In this document: positions 47,701-57,808 of the stretch, piece by piece
Layout: each line of letters begins with the position of its first letter
How positions within the stretch are numbered: position 1 is the first letter of the stretch
NCBI GenBank assembly: GCA_032718475.1
Contig: JAUCBJ010008856.1
Location: 1 to 64,000 of the forward strand
Length of the DNA: 64,000 nucleotides
From: Nemertoderma westbladi
Taxonomy: Eukaryota; Xenacoelomorpha; Nemertodermatida; Nemertodermatidae
Direction: 5' to 3'
Made by a program: the position numbers and the translations under genes
Notes under the pieces: model-generated
Databases searched by the model: none
Told to the model about the DNA's origin: nothing
The model's input: the letters and a program-made list of their open reading frames with translations, nothing else

Positions 47701-48820
47701 CTCCGACGCCAACGAATCCTGTTATCTAATAAATACCACAGTGTATCGAGCACTTACGGATGAAAAGGACATCAACGATGAGTTTCCCCCAACTACTTTC
47801 GCCAAACAACCATCTTGGAAAGCTCCAGCTTCCAACGTAGGAATCAGAGAATTTCCTGTAGTTCAAGTAAGAGTTCACGGTCTTAACAAAAGCTACATAG
47901 TGAACGCACTCCTTGACTCCGGCAGCACAGGAACATTCATCGATCAAGAACTAGCCGAAGACATCTTTGCTGGACAACCCAAATTCCGAACTAAGTTAAA
48001 TATGTCAGGAGTTATACAGGTTTGGAAATCTACCATAACGGCAGATTACTATGTAGGTGCGTTGTCCACCCCACAGGATAAATTAGGAGAACAAAGTATA
48101 AGGTCAGTAAAAATGGTAGCTATAAAGAACTTCGCTAATACCCAAGTAGAGCCTTATAACTGGAACGAGGACAAGAGCATCCAACAACTTAAAATACCTC
48201 GATTCCAGACGGATTATCCTGGAGTGCAAATACTTATCGGCCAAAACGCGCACGAGGCGCTCGAGACATTGGAAAAACGACCTGCTCAACCGCAGCCACT
48301 ACAAACCTATGCGGTAAGAACTAGAGTAGGTTGGTACTTTACTGGCCCTTCCCGCAGAACTCTCGAAGAGAGACTACCATCAGAAAGACTATACCAGATA
48401 AATGGTTTGGAAGTGGAGAGCAGTGAAGTGGACGAACTAACTGAGGGAACACCATACTCCTCAGATAATGACGATATTAACTCCAATGAAGATCAATGGA
48501 GACATCGCCCCGAGATGATTAATCTAGCCGACATCGCTTCCAGAGGAGCGACTCCTCAAGAACGGATAGATACTCCCGGCTGGTTAGGTGGACCCGACTC
48601 CCTAAGTAAAGAAGAAGATGAATGGCCTCCTCATCTTACCACGGCGGAGAGTAGACAGGCCAAGGGAGCGGAGAAAGTAACACGACAACCCAATCACCCA
48701 GCTGGTCGTTTATGTTTACTGGAAAGAGACCAAAAACTGTCCGGAAACTATGGAAGGCAAGATACTCTTCCTACGACCACTTCCCTAATCCGACAAATAT
48801 CTAGGGACTCCATAACATAA
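44714..48820 (+). CDS. E2 Gag-protease polyprotein with RNase H tail (BEL/Pao type, RT deleted)
   Basis: Single uninterrupted frame of 1,368 codons, ATG in AACATGTCGG. Order: acidic/low-complexity N-terminus with four SEVE repeats (~140-152), Ala/Glu-rich coiled-coil (~235-300), a DUF1759-type Gag region (from ~610 to ~785), zinc-knuckle cluster (~892-960), DUF1758-type aspartic protease with catalytic D1068-S-G, then GQNAHEAL and GWYFTGPS. From ~1257 it has the segment that normally closes the BEL/Pao RNase H (WRHRPEMINLADIASRGATP). Reverse transcriptase, most of RNase H and the integrase are missing, yet the frame is kept; E1 shows the same join. It probably makes capsids and matures them, while enzymes come from an autonomous BEL element. 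The intact frame contrasts with the broken ORF2. Confidence 0.9.
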   Translation: MSDTTQSLSDSLLESVRMTVRQCLKKISDPDPSIEHPRSKSKSPPAVRKAIPTVVVSDPRLVEHRRSIIGTRAQVKRDQEAAIKQQQPPSPEPSSQRPDGSSSSDTAERRPEHGAKMADTVYDERPTFEESTDAASPQVESEVESEVESEVESELTAAEKPRTRDAIDIYLSDYQRFIGDEELRRRLSGLRPNSEGTKLVLDALDAEMLTANQAECDEKLRLTRVREEQVKKELIETRRVAAAEAAEAEAERKAKAAEAEAKRKAKVAEAQRRASEETIRLELENLQETQDSINKQFTANQMQMMRKSTPRRQGYTSSEEGDTTDPEGGGNRSHLSRRRKTYYRRKLPDLPPAVKRQLTSTDLGSAEPIEQFIQVKRLPTIVDEPEIIRPVVPKVTSVLETPTLPELNSKFPLHSTTLPVPGGTVHANTPVQIAEREINNLSPVVPRQPATMLATPASAVEWVEEGRRGMNLLLGQMQETVHQLKGTVREGRAELQEVQQSIALERDKLVNIQKGIPMPPVTLCQPVRSEILHAQGVEPTRIYTASEVETPIANPIKGDYRPVINDIPYRPDNDPRNLYTDNSILNNTMAQESFTRQMARTEARQAVKVGEIVKFNGDEMKWLPFNEYYKDSIQNSVLSNGEKLRFLIKCLEGPPKLMALKFIGHPDGLRQVWDTLNIRYGNKDNIAKYLYAKLVAPRHFLSSGIIEFSDEIQEICRQLDWLGKSHEYQSSMVIGAVVSTLPKGGVCTRWDKKVLYMNEQQRRSPTMADLMSFLDSEVKLQLIRQSREKTSENKVSEKPVSRRRIIPVCYTDDGESQASQEEDSGKDTERSYYDNKTYKDVSKYKSRTSDRREQVTTTPPTSPKRIHGRKPEERTRVQNVNQVKVSNIKPKCALCDGPHRLSACVEFLKKSLADRRGVLWDKRLCYNCLRRGHQRRTCYSDARCAKCGAKHHSLLHTEFERNSPSQVSEPKSHVQFSDVNDTDQSSEWEGFYTDEFSDANESCYLINTTVYRALTDEKDINDEFPPTTFAKQPSWKAPASNVGIREFPVVQVRVHGLNKSYIVNALLDSGSTGTFIDQELAEDIFAGQPKFRTKLNMSGVIQVWKSTITADYYVGALSTPQDKLGEQSIRSVKMVAIKNFANTQVEPYNWNEDKSIQQLKIPRFQTDYPGVQILIGQNAHEALETLEKRPAQPQPLQTYAVRTRVGWYFTGPSRRTLEERLPSERLYQINGLEVESSEVDELTEGTPYSSDNDDINSNEDQWRHRPEMINLADIASRGATPQERIDTPGWLGGPDSLSKEEDEWPPHLTTAESRQAKGAEKVTRQPNHPAGRLCLLERDQKLSGNYGRQDTLPTTTSLIRQISRDSIT
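45129..45176 (+). repeat. 12-bp tandem repeat in E2 gag (four units)
   Basis: GAAGTGGAAAGC is repeated four times, encoding Glu-Val-Glu-Ser each time. It is length-neutral for the frame and not present in the E1 gag, which lacks this region. Confidence 0.8.
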
Positions 48821-50445
48821 TAACATATGGAGTGGGTGTGTGACTATATCATTTTATATTTGTTTTTATTTTATATTTATGTATGTATTATTATGTAATA
48901 TTATTATAATCGTTTTCTTTAATTTTATTTGGTAGAATGTTATTTTAGGGATTATTTAGTAGATTAGTGCAATATATTAGTGTTTATTACGTACGTAATT
49001 ATTTATAATATATATTTAGTGCGACGGCGAGAAATAATTATTTTTTCTCTTTCCTTACTGTCCGTATCATATTATAAATACGTGACTACAGTAAGATGAA
49101 ATGTCCGTACTTATTAAAGTACAATAAAGCCACTACTATATTTAAGTATTATTGGTAGGCAGAGTATTAGGAATGCAAAGTTCAGATCCTCGTGTCTCGG
49201 CTAAACCAAGCTCTGGGTAGACCTTGGAAACGACTTGCCTCTTCACACTGACATTGCTTCGTGCGATATTGCTCTTCTACCTTATATTAAATAATATATA
49301 TAGTAGCGTGATGTCCCTTTAACAGTAGCGTATAACGCAAAATAAATCTGTTAAACCCTTTGACCACCTGTAATTCTAGTCGATTAAGATATCGCGGCAC
49401 CCACCGATATACTTGAAAGACAAATTCTAGAATCAGTGGTTAATGTCCCCAGACAAGTTCTGGAATAAATCGGTGCCCATCCTAAATATTAATTTAATAT
49501 TTATTAAAATCTGTAAAATCCCGATCCTTTAAAATTTCTAGTCAATTAAGATATCGCAGTATTTACCGATATTCTTAGAAGGACTATTTTATAGAATTAA
49601 GGATCCTAAGTCCCCAGATATGCTCTGGAATAAAATTTGTGTCAATTTAACATCAAATAATAAAATTCACGGGAATAAATTTAAATTCATATTCAAATGA
49701 ATTTCATAAATTGTCATTTTGTGCAATTTATAACATTCCCAAAATTCCAGTAATTAATAGATCATGGGAGCGGAGATTCATATTGAGTGTATTAGAGTGT
49801 GAGAATCTCCAACATATAGTCAATAGCCGATAAAATTTATAAAATCATGCATAAAGAGGATATTGACAATTAAAGAATTACTATTAAATAACATCCCAGA
49901 TCTGTATGCATGAGAATTACCCTAATTCTACCGCTAGTTTTCCATAATGTCACCATGGCAACACCCACGCTGGAATTAGAAGCAAGTTAAAGGAACAATA
50001 AAGGCTTGCCCCATTGCGTAGCATAAGAGAATACATAGCGCACTATTAGTATCCAAGGATACATAGTAATAACGTGACATTCTGGAAGACAATGACTAAC
50101 GGACAAAATGGCTTGCATGTGTGCAGTAAGTAATGATTGTATGGAATTTGTGCGTTTATAGGTGAATGATACTACTAAAGTGTGTTTACAGTAGCTAATC
50201 GCAATTGTAAAGTAGCCTAACTCTACCGAGATAACCTCAAGTGGATTCAAGCCTTTGGGACGGACAGTGGTGGGACTTGTGTCGATTATCGTTGTCGTGC
50301 TGTTGCTACATGTTGGCGCAAACACCGCGACAACGGTACATCGGCGCTGAGAAACCCACTGTCCGGGGTCAAAGACTAGTAGGCAGCGACGCCCGCTTGC
50401 CTAAATATTGACTCATACTAATATTAATAAACTCAGATAGCAGAT
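48821..50445. other. E2 spacer between gag-pro and ORF2
   Basis: 1.6 kb of AT-rich non-coding sequence. Two diverged repeats (49376-49500 and 49530-49650) each contain AGATATCGC and a CCAGA-loop-TCTGG hairpin followed by AATAAA (near 49450-49470 and 49614-49635). It could contain a promoter or 3'-processing signals that separate the two genes, but none is proven. The open frame on the other strand at 49987-50325 has no recognisable features and is left out. Confidence 0.6.
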
Positions 50446-51735
50446 ATGACGGAATTAATAGAAGATGACCTTGGTATTAGAGAGCGATATACTCTACCTT
50501 TACAAGCGTTTGTGGATAGCTTGATACGCGGTGAAGCCGATCCGACTATTACGGAGGACGATGGTCGTTATATCGAACCGCCGATGTCCCAAGAGCAACT
50601 TACGCGTGAATTGGACTATCGAAAATTAACCGCTCGCTATACGCATCGTAATGGTACGTGTATGGACTTCTTAACTACCGGCCATCCTATCGATTTACAT
50701 GATACGGACGATGTAGACACCCTAAAGGGAAATGGTTCTATTTAAATATCATACCCAGCGGAGTCGTAACGATAAACCGAGAATAGATCACGAAAATTAT
50801 ATTCGTAACAGACTGTGAAGACGAACCAATATGCCTAGAATCTGAGGAGATTCAGCCTATCGCGCTCGGAACAGCGACAACGATTACATCCTAGAATGGT
50901 ATCAAGGTCCACAGTGTCTCACTGCGTACGATTATCGCCATGCCAACTATGTTTCTCGGCAACGTTGTCGGTTATGCGCATCGAGAGACCATGTTACGCC
51001 CATGGACACAAACGTCCGCTGTTCCTATTTCCACGAACAACCGGCGATGGAAATTTATTGAGCGTATTGCAGATTTAATAATTTGCATATTTTTGCGGTT
51101 TGCCCTCAATTTATGACTCAATGTCACCACTGTCCACTAAAGGGACACGCCAGTTTCGATTGCCCTTTTAATCGCGATTTGGAAAGCGTAGATGAAATGA
51201 TCACACTACGTTACATTAGAGCTTGGGAAGCGAACGCTGATTTACATCGTGATTCGCGCCATCGCTATTATCCTGGACGCGCTTACGAAGGAATTTATGC
51301 GTTCCATCCTTATCTATTCGCTTCTGTCGAACAGAAATCACGCATATCGAGTTACAGGAAGTATATCGACGGCCTTACGAGTACCGAGCCCGCGAACGCG
51401 AGTTGGAAAGAACCATTAAACCAAGGAAGTTTCTAACTGCCTATGGTCCACCCACGGCCCTCGTTCAGACCACTCGTAAAGGACCCGTAAGAGCGGCTGT
51501 CTTGAAACGAGCTCTCAAAGCCGTTAGACCCCTCTCCCCCGACGTTGATGTCAATCAACTCGGCACTTCGACTGGCGGATACACCGACCATAATCCTATA
51601 CCCTCTGATGCAATCATGTTGCACCCTTCACCCAGGAGTTATAGCCCTCCTTGTAAAGTGGCTCGCCCCAAAGAGAAAAAGACTCTGGCTAGCTTTAAAA
51701 AACTGCGTAAACGCCGTCCGCGCATGAAAGACTAA
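50446..51735 (+). pseudogene. E2 ORF2, unknown Cys/His-rich protein (several breaks)
   Basis: The start MTELIEDDLG and block RYIEPPMSQEQLTRELDYRK match E1 ORF2. A one-base gain near 50723 ends the first frame at 50745. The next frame has TGA at 50816 and 51059 and contains a zinc-finger-like Cys/His cluster (CRLC at ~50966-50980, then CHHC and GHASFDC near 51130-51160). Another shift near 51410 restores the first frame, which ends in a Lys/Arg-rich tail (KEKKTLASFKKLRKRRPR) that could act in nuclear or RNA/DNA binding. The position before the 3' LTR is that of env, but no signal peptide or membrane span is seen. I recognise no family. Confidence 0.55.
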
Positions 51736-51813
51736 CTGTTTAGAGTATTTTCGTATTTGAGAAACTGTGATTTTGTATATTTTATAGACTTAAATCCCAT
51801 TTTCTGGGAGCGG

Positions 51814-53047
51814 TGTAAAAGCTTCTGTGGGATATAACTGGCCCCTTTTGCTTCGCAATCCAGTTTCCCCCCAGGCGCTGGAATACTCTAAAAAGGTTCT
51901 CTAACTGTATATATATTCCCCTCGCCCGCAAGGTACCGTTACAGGTGTTTTAACGGACATAAAAGTCATTCTGCTATATACGTGTTTTGGCGGACATGGT
52001 AAGGCAAAAAACCTGTAATGCACCAACTACCTTTCACAGCTTAGCCGTGATGATTCATATTACGACATCTAACAGCTGGTTGCTGACATGGAAACAGCCA
52101 TTGGACGCATGGTTCTTTGTTTGGCTTGAGCCAATCAGAGCGATTTTTCCTGTCGACGTGTAGCTTTTCAGCCGATCATAAGGAGAGTGTTCTGTCTTAC
52201 TGCTTTTACTTGATACTTTGTTGTTATTGCTGTCTAAGCCAGAAACACCGGCTTTTTGGTAAGAACTCTAGTAAACTGCTTAGATTATAGAAAGTATAAC
52301 TGTTACCGGCGGTGTTACCTCACTTAATTTAACTGCACTAATCATATTGTTTGTACTGCTATTTACCGTCAGTTATTAATTGTATCTATTTGTTGATGGA
52401 AATATTGCTCTTTGGAGAACACGGATAAATCACCCAAAATTCCCAATTTTCTTGATACACTACAGGTTAGAGAGGCGGGCTATATATAACAATTGCGTTT
52501 TATATCAATGTGGTGTGTATTGAATCTAATGTTATTTAGTAGACACTACCTGAGTCAATTGCTGTTCTCTTTATGTGTGATCAAATATACTGACGGTCGG
52601 CAGAATAGTGTGCATGATTGTGAGTGTGATGTGACTGGTAACAAAGCATTTCCTAAAGAATGCGACTTATACTTTAATCATAAGCCTTATCGTTGCGTTT
52701 AGTATAAGTCCTAGCTCTGTTTAAATAGATAGAGCGCCACGTCCTAAAGGAACTGTTAATATTTCCCGAAAGTTAATAATATCTGTCAGAAATTGCATAT
52801 TAGCGATCAATCGAATAATACAGTAGGCTTACACTGCAACCTTACACTGCAATAATAAAATCTAAGCATCCGAATTCAGCCTCCCGGGTGTAGATCCATC
52901 GGGTGAATGATCGCGCATGGGCTGGCTTCGGCTAATGTTTTGTTTATTAGCATAAAATATTGTCGTATGCTAAAGGTGTGTTAATTAACTAAAAGACATA
53001 TAAATTTTGGCAGGTTAAACTGCTAAAGGTCTTCAAAAGCGCGAACA
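51814..53047 (+). repeat. E2 3' LTR (1,234 bp)
   Basis: Same length and nearly identical to 41202-42435. It is preceded by CTGGGAGCGG (polypurine-like) and followed by the CAAGA duplication and the outer half of the E1 LTR. It contains the TATA box at 52480-52490 and AATAAA at 52854-52859. Confidence 0.95.
52508..52702 (+). CDS. LTR-internal small ORF (E2 3' LTR)
   Basis: Identical frame to 41896-42090, 18 bp downstream of the TATA box of this LTR. Transcription from this LTR would run outward through the E1 LTR remnant into the Helitron-like cluster. Confidence 0.4.
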   Translation: MWCVLNLMLFSRHYLSQLLFSLCVIKYTDGRQNSVHDCECDVTGNKAFPKECDLYFNHKPYRCV

Positions 53048-53628
53048 CAAGAAGATGGGGTTTTATAATTATTTATCGATATTATCCAAATATAACGATA
53101 TTCCATCAACAGATACAATTAATAACCGACAGTAAATAGCAGTAAAATAATGCGGTGTGTATATAATGCAGTTGACAGGCAGGATAACAGTTATACGTTC
53201 CGGTAATCAAAGCCGTTCTAATGTTTTGGCTAAAGTCTGAAACAGAATAATTCCATAGCCGATGTTCATGGCATCAGGAAAACCAACACACTGAAACCTG
53301 TGGGCTGTTGTTGGCAGCTTTCAACACAAAGAGAAATAGCTCTCATTGGCAGAACTCCAGATTCTATAGGTTCCACGAACGTCTAAATGCCAAACCTCCC
53401 TAGCCTTTGCAGCCCATAGCCAACACAAGGCTAAATCGCTCTGATTGGTCGATCATTGTTCTGATTGGTTAATCGAACAGAACAAAGAGGCCATACGTAC
53501 AGCAAATCGGCCAATCAGCCAGCAGAATGCATCACTCGAGCAAGGCAGTTTTAGAGTATTTGAGCGCATTGAGGGGAAACTGGATTGCGGAGAAAAAGGG
53601 CCAGTTACATCCCGCAAAAGCTTTTACA
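53048..53628 (-). repeat. E1 5' LTR, outer half
   Basis: It begins with the CAAGA duplication left by E2 and matches 29488-30069. Together with 40620-41201 it makes a 1,158-bp LTR. It is followed by AAGAT, the E1 target duplication, and the rest of the Helitron-like 5' hairpin. Confidence 0.9.
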
Positions 53629-55081
53629 AAGATTTTCCTTAGCTGAGATGGTGTATTCATAGTGGGCTATTTTACTTGTGTGGATCAGATTTGGGGTTTT
53701 TTGACCGGTGAAAAAACTAGCCTTTAAAAGTACCCTGAAATTTTGCATGTATAAACTACTCGTCGAGGCGCATCTTTTGGCCCGGGTCTCATATCCAGGA
53801 AAAATCTGGTTTCCATGGCAACGGACTTAGAAAAAAGTCTATGTATTTCAAGTCAATATTTATAACTCTATTTGTAGGAAAACTATAATAGATTTAAACT
53901 TGGGGTTTCTCAACTCAACTATAAGGTCCGCAGCAGAGCCGATTGAAGTTAAATAGAAAATCCAGTTACCTTGGCAACCGGGTTAACAGATGTTAAAATT
54001 TATAAAATGTTAATTTGAAGCCTAAGGTTAAGGTGTTATGACTTGGGACCAACCCCTACCCCCACTATATAACTTATTCTGCATCCGAATTTGATTGTTC
54101 TGTTTTGCAGTTACCATGACAACCGCTGAAAACAGTAGTTATTATGCAAAAATTACTCATTTGGACATAGACTTCATGATGAAATTTTATGAAACTGGGT
54201 ATGTGTTATCTGGACCACTAGTTGGAACTTTTAGTGAAACTCAAAACATTCCAGAAATATCTAGTTACCATGGTAACTGGAGTTTATTAAAGTCTATATC
54301 ATTCACGTCTAAACTCAATACTCTATTTGTAGCAAAATAATGTAATATATATAAATTTGGGGTTTTGCAACTCATCTATAAGGTCCATAGCAGAGCCGAT
54401 TGAGGTTCAATAGAAAATCCAGTTGCCTTGGCAACCGGGCTAGACAGATGTTAAAATTTACAAAATGTTAATTTGAAGCCTAAGGAGAAGGTGTTATGTC
54501 TTGGGACCAACCCCTACCCCCACTATATGACTTATTCTGCGTCCGAATTTCATTGTTTAATTTTGCAGTTATCATGACAACCGCTGAAAACAGATGTTTT
54601 TATACAAAAATAACTCATTTGGACATAGACTTCGCGATAAAATTTTACGAAACTGGATATGTGTTATCTGGACCATTAGTTGGAACTTTTAGTGAAACTG
54701 AAAACATTCCAGAAATATCTTGTTACCATGGTAACTGGAGTTTATTAAAGTCTCCCCCTCTATATCATTCAAGTCTAAATTCAATACTGTATTTGTAGCA
54801 AAATAATGTAATAAATATAAATTTGGGGTTTTGCAACTCATCTGTAAGGTCCATATACAATCCATTTGAGGTTAATCACTCAATCCAATTACCATAGCAA
54901 CAAGACTAAACAGATGTTAAAATTTCTAAAATGATAATTTGAAACACAAGGTAATAGTATTATGACTTGGGGCCAAGACCTACCCCCACTATATGACTTA
55001 TTCTGCATCCGAATTACATTGTTCTATTTTTCAGTTTCCATCACAACCACTGCAAACAGATGCATTTTGATAGAAAATCGG

Positions 55082-56365
55082 TCCACGAAGCTAAGGAAAA
55101 TCAACTACTTTCGCTAAGAAAGATTTTCCTTAGCTGAGATTGTCTATTCATAGTGGGCTATTTTACTTGTATGAGGCAGATTTAGTGTTTTTTGATAGGT
55201 GAAAAAACTAGCCTTTAAAAGTACCCTGAAATTTTGCATGTATATACAACTCATCAAGGCGCGTCGTGTGGGATGGGTCTCATATCCAGGAAAAATCTGG
55301 TTTCCATGGCAACGGACTTAGAAAAAAGTCTATGTATTTCAAGTCAATATTTGTAACTCTATTTGTAGGAAAACTATAATAGATATAAACTTGGGGTTTC
55401 TCAACACAACTATAAGGTCCATAGCAGAGCCGATTGAGGTTAAATAGAAAATCCAGTTACCTTGGCAACCGGGCTAAACAGATGTTAAAATTTATATAAT
55501 GTTAATTTGAAGCCTAAGGTTAAGGTGTTATGTCTTGGGACCAAACCCTACCCCCACTATATGACTTATTCTGCGTCCGAATTTCATTGTTTAATTTAGC
55601 AGTTACCATGACAACCGCTGAAAACAGATGTTTTTATACAAAAATAACTCATTTGGACATAGACTTCGCGAAAAAATTTTACGAAACTGGGAATGTGTTA
55701 TCTGGACCATTAGTTGCAACTTTTAGTGAAACTGAAAACGTTCCAGAAATATCTTGTTACCATGGTACCTGGAGTTTATTAAAGTCCATATCATTCAAGT
55801 CTAAATTCAATACTCTATTTGTAGCAAAATAATGTAATAAATATAAATTTTGGGTTTTGCAACTCATCTGTAAGGTCCATATACAATCCATTCGAGGTTA
55901 ATTACACAATCCAATTACCATAGCAAAAAGACTAAACAGATGTTAAAATTTCTAAAATAATAATTTTAAACACAAGTTAATAGTATTATGACTTGGGACC
56001 AAGACCTACCCCCACTATGACATATTCTGCATCCGAAATACATTGTTCTATTTTTCAGTTTCCATGACAACCACTGCAAACAGATGCATTTTGATAGAAA
56101 ATCGGTAATTTGGGCATAAACTACAATAATTTCTGAAACTCGGTATATGTGTCATCTGAACCACAATCTGGACTGAATCTTTTTTCAAAGGTAAAACCAA
56201 CAGTTCCAGAGAATTCTAGTTTCCATGGGAATATAAGTTATTTATTGGCAAATGCCAATAAATAAATAATTGGCAAACTAGGCTAAGCAACAAACCAAAT
56301 TGTGGCCCTTTGTTTAATTTTCCTTAGCTTCGTGGTTGCATTTCCTTTAGGAAATGCCTTTCTAG
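55082..56365 (+). mobile_element. Helitron-like unit (1,284 bp, complete)
   Basis: Inserted in unit f at ATCGG|TAATTTGG. It has complete ends (TCCACGAAGC; CTAG at 56362-56365). A ~20-bp local duplication (GCCAATAAATAAATAATTGG near 56256) lengthens it. Confidence 0.85.
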
Positions 56366-56610
56366 TAATTTGGGCATAAACTACAATAATTTCTGAAACT
56401 CGGTATATGTGTTATCTGAACCACAATCTGGACTGAATCTTTTTTCAAAGGTAAAACCAACAGTTCCAGAGAATTCTAGTTTCCATGGGAATATAAGTTA
56501 TTTATTGGCAAATGCTACTAAACTAGGCTAAGCAACAAACCAAATTGTGGCCCTTTGTTTAATTTTCCTTAGCTTCGTGGTTGCATTTCCTTTAGGAAAT
56601 GCCTTTCTAG

Positions 56611-57705
56611 TTAAGGAAAATCAACTACTTTCGCTAAGAAAGATTTTCCTTAGCTGAGATGGTCTATTCATAGTGGGCTATTTTACTTGTGTGAGGCAAA
56701 TTTAGTGTTTTTTGACCGGTGAAAAAACTAGCCTTTAAAAGTACCCTGAAATTTTGCATGTATATACTACTCATCAAGGCGCGTCGTGTGGGATGGGTCT
56801 CATATCCAGGAAAAATCTGGTTTCCATGGCAACGGACTTAGAAAAAAGTCTATGTATTTCAAGTCAATATTTATAACTCTATTTGTAGGAAAACTATAAT
56901 AGATATAAACTTGGGGTTTCTCAACTCAACTATAAGGTCCGCAGCAGAGCCGATTGAGGTTGAATAGGAAATCCAGTTACCTTGGCAACCGGGCTAAACA
57001 GATGTTAAAATTTATAAAATGTTAATTTGAAGCCTAAGGTTAAGGTGTTATGACTTGGGACCAACCCCTACCCCCACTATATAACTTATTCTGCATCCGA
57101 ATTACATTGTTCTATTTTTCAGTTACCATGACAACCGCTGGAAACAGATGTTTTTATTCAAAACTTATTCATGTGGACATAGACTTCACGATAAAATTTT
57201 ACAAAACTGGGTATGTGTTATCTGGACCACTAGTTGGAACTTTTAGTGAAACTTAAATTATTCCAGAAATTTAGTTACCATGGTAACTGTAGTTTATTAA
57301 ATTCTATATCATTCAAATCTATATTGATAACTCTATTTGTAGCAAAACTGTAATATATATAAACTTGGGGTTTTGCAACTCATCTATAAGATCCATATCC
57401 AAGCCGTTTGAGGTTAATTAGAAAATACAGTTACCATAGCAACAAGTCTAAACAGATGTTAAAATTTATAAAATGATAATTTGAAGCACAAGATAATAGT
57501 ATTATGACTTGGGACTAACCCCTACCCCCACTATATGACTTATTCTGCATCCAAATTACATTGTTCTATTTTTAAGTTTCCATGACAACTACTGTAAACA
57601 GATGCATTTTGATAGAAAATCGGTAATTTGGACATAAACTACAATATTTTCTGAAACTCGGTATGTTATCTGAACTACAATCTGGACTGAATCTTTTTTC
57701 AAAGG
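56611..57705 (+). mobile_element. Helitron-like unit, first ~10 bases missing and 3' part lost
   Basis: It begins at TTAAGGAAAATC, lacking the terminal TCCACGAAGC, directly after the CTAG end of unit f. The X-box-like core follows up to TCAAAGG at 57705, where another 5' end is inserted. No matching 3' tail was found. Confidence 0.7.
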
Positions 57706-57808
57706 TCCACGAAGCTAAGGAAAATCAACTACTTTCGCTAAGAAAGATTTTCCTTAGCTGAGATGGTCTATTCATAGTGGGCTATTTTACTTGTGTGAGG
57801 CAGATTTG
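57706..57808 (+). mobile_element. Helitron-like 5' terminus joined to a retroelement gag fragment
   Basis: The first 103 bases of a unit (hairpin and GTGTGAGGCAGATTTGG) are present. After that the sequence changes abruptly to the antisense strand of a gag gene. No 3' terminus follows in the window, so whether this is gene capture by a Helitron-like element or a later breakpoint is open. Confidence 0.65.

Larger units (their letters stand above)
41202..53047 (+). mobile_element. LTR retrotransposon E2 (BEL/Pao-derived, RT-less), complete, 11,846 bp
   Basis: It has direct LTRs of 1,234 bp at both ends with TG...CA termini, flanked by the 5-bp duplication CAAGA (41197-41201 and 53048-53052). 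The uninterrupted E1 LTR at 29480-29500 shows the empty site ATATCAAGAAGATGG. The order is LTR, leader, gag-pro (44714-48820), spacer, ORF2 remnant (50446-51735), LTR. Only one base difference between the LTRs was noticed (CCATGATG near 41432, CCGTGATG near 52044), so the insertion is young. With no reverse transcriptase or integrase domain it must have used enzymes of another element. Confidence 0.9.
28913..53628 (-). mobile_element. LTR retrotransposon E1 (BEL/Pao-derived, RT-less), interrupted by E2
   Basis: Its outer limits are TGTTCGCGC at 28913 and TTTTACA at 53628, flanked by the direct repeat AAGAT (28908-28912 and 53629-53633). In the sense (minus) direction the order is a 5' LTR split by E2 (53628-53048 and 41201-40620), leader, gag-pro (38258-33290), spacer, ORF2 (31656-30148) and 3' LTR (30069-28913). 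Without E2 and the piggyBac-like insertion it is about 11.3 kb. The two LTRs differ at roughly a dozen positions noted by eye (~1%), so it is older than E2, in agreement with the nesting. The encoded proteins lack reverse transcriptase and integrase, so it is non-autonomous. Confidence 0.85.
28870..56610 (+). mobile_element. Helitron-like unit f (long form) hosting E1/E2 and another unit
   Basis: The pieces are 28870-28912, ~53634-55081 and 56366-56610, adding to ~1,736 bp, close to the 1,758-bp long form. The 5' tip carries substitutions (TCCATGAAGC; TTTAGCTAAG). The LTR element E1 entered inside the 5' hairpin loop with duplication of AAGAT, and a later unit entered at ATCGG|TAATTTGG. It ends in CTAG at 56607-56610. 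Confidence 0.75.

Noticed and set aside
28913-53047. A single giant DNA transposon with ~1.2-kb terminal inverted repeats
   Set aside because: The inverted appearance comes from two LTR elements in opposite orientation, each with its own direct LTRs and 5-bp duplication.
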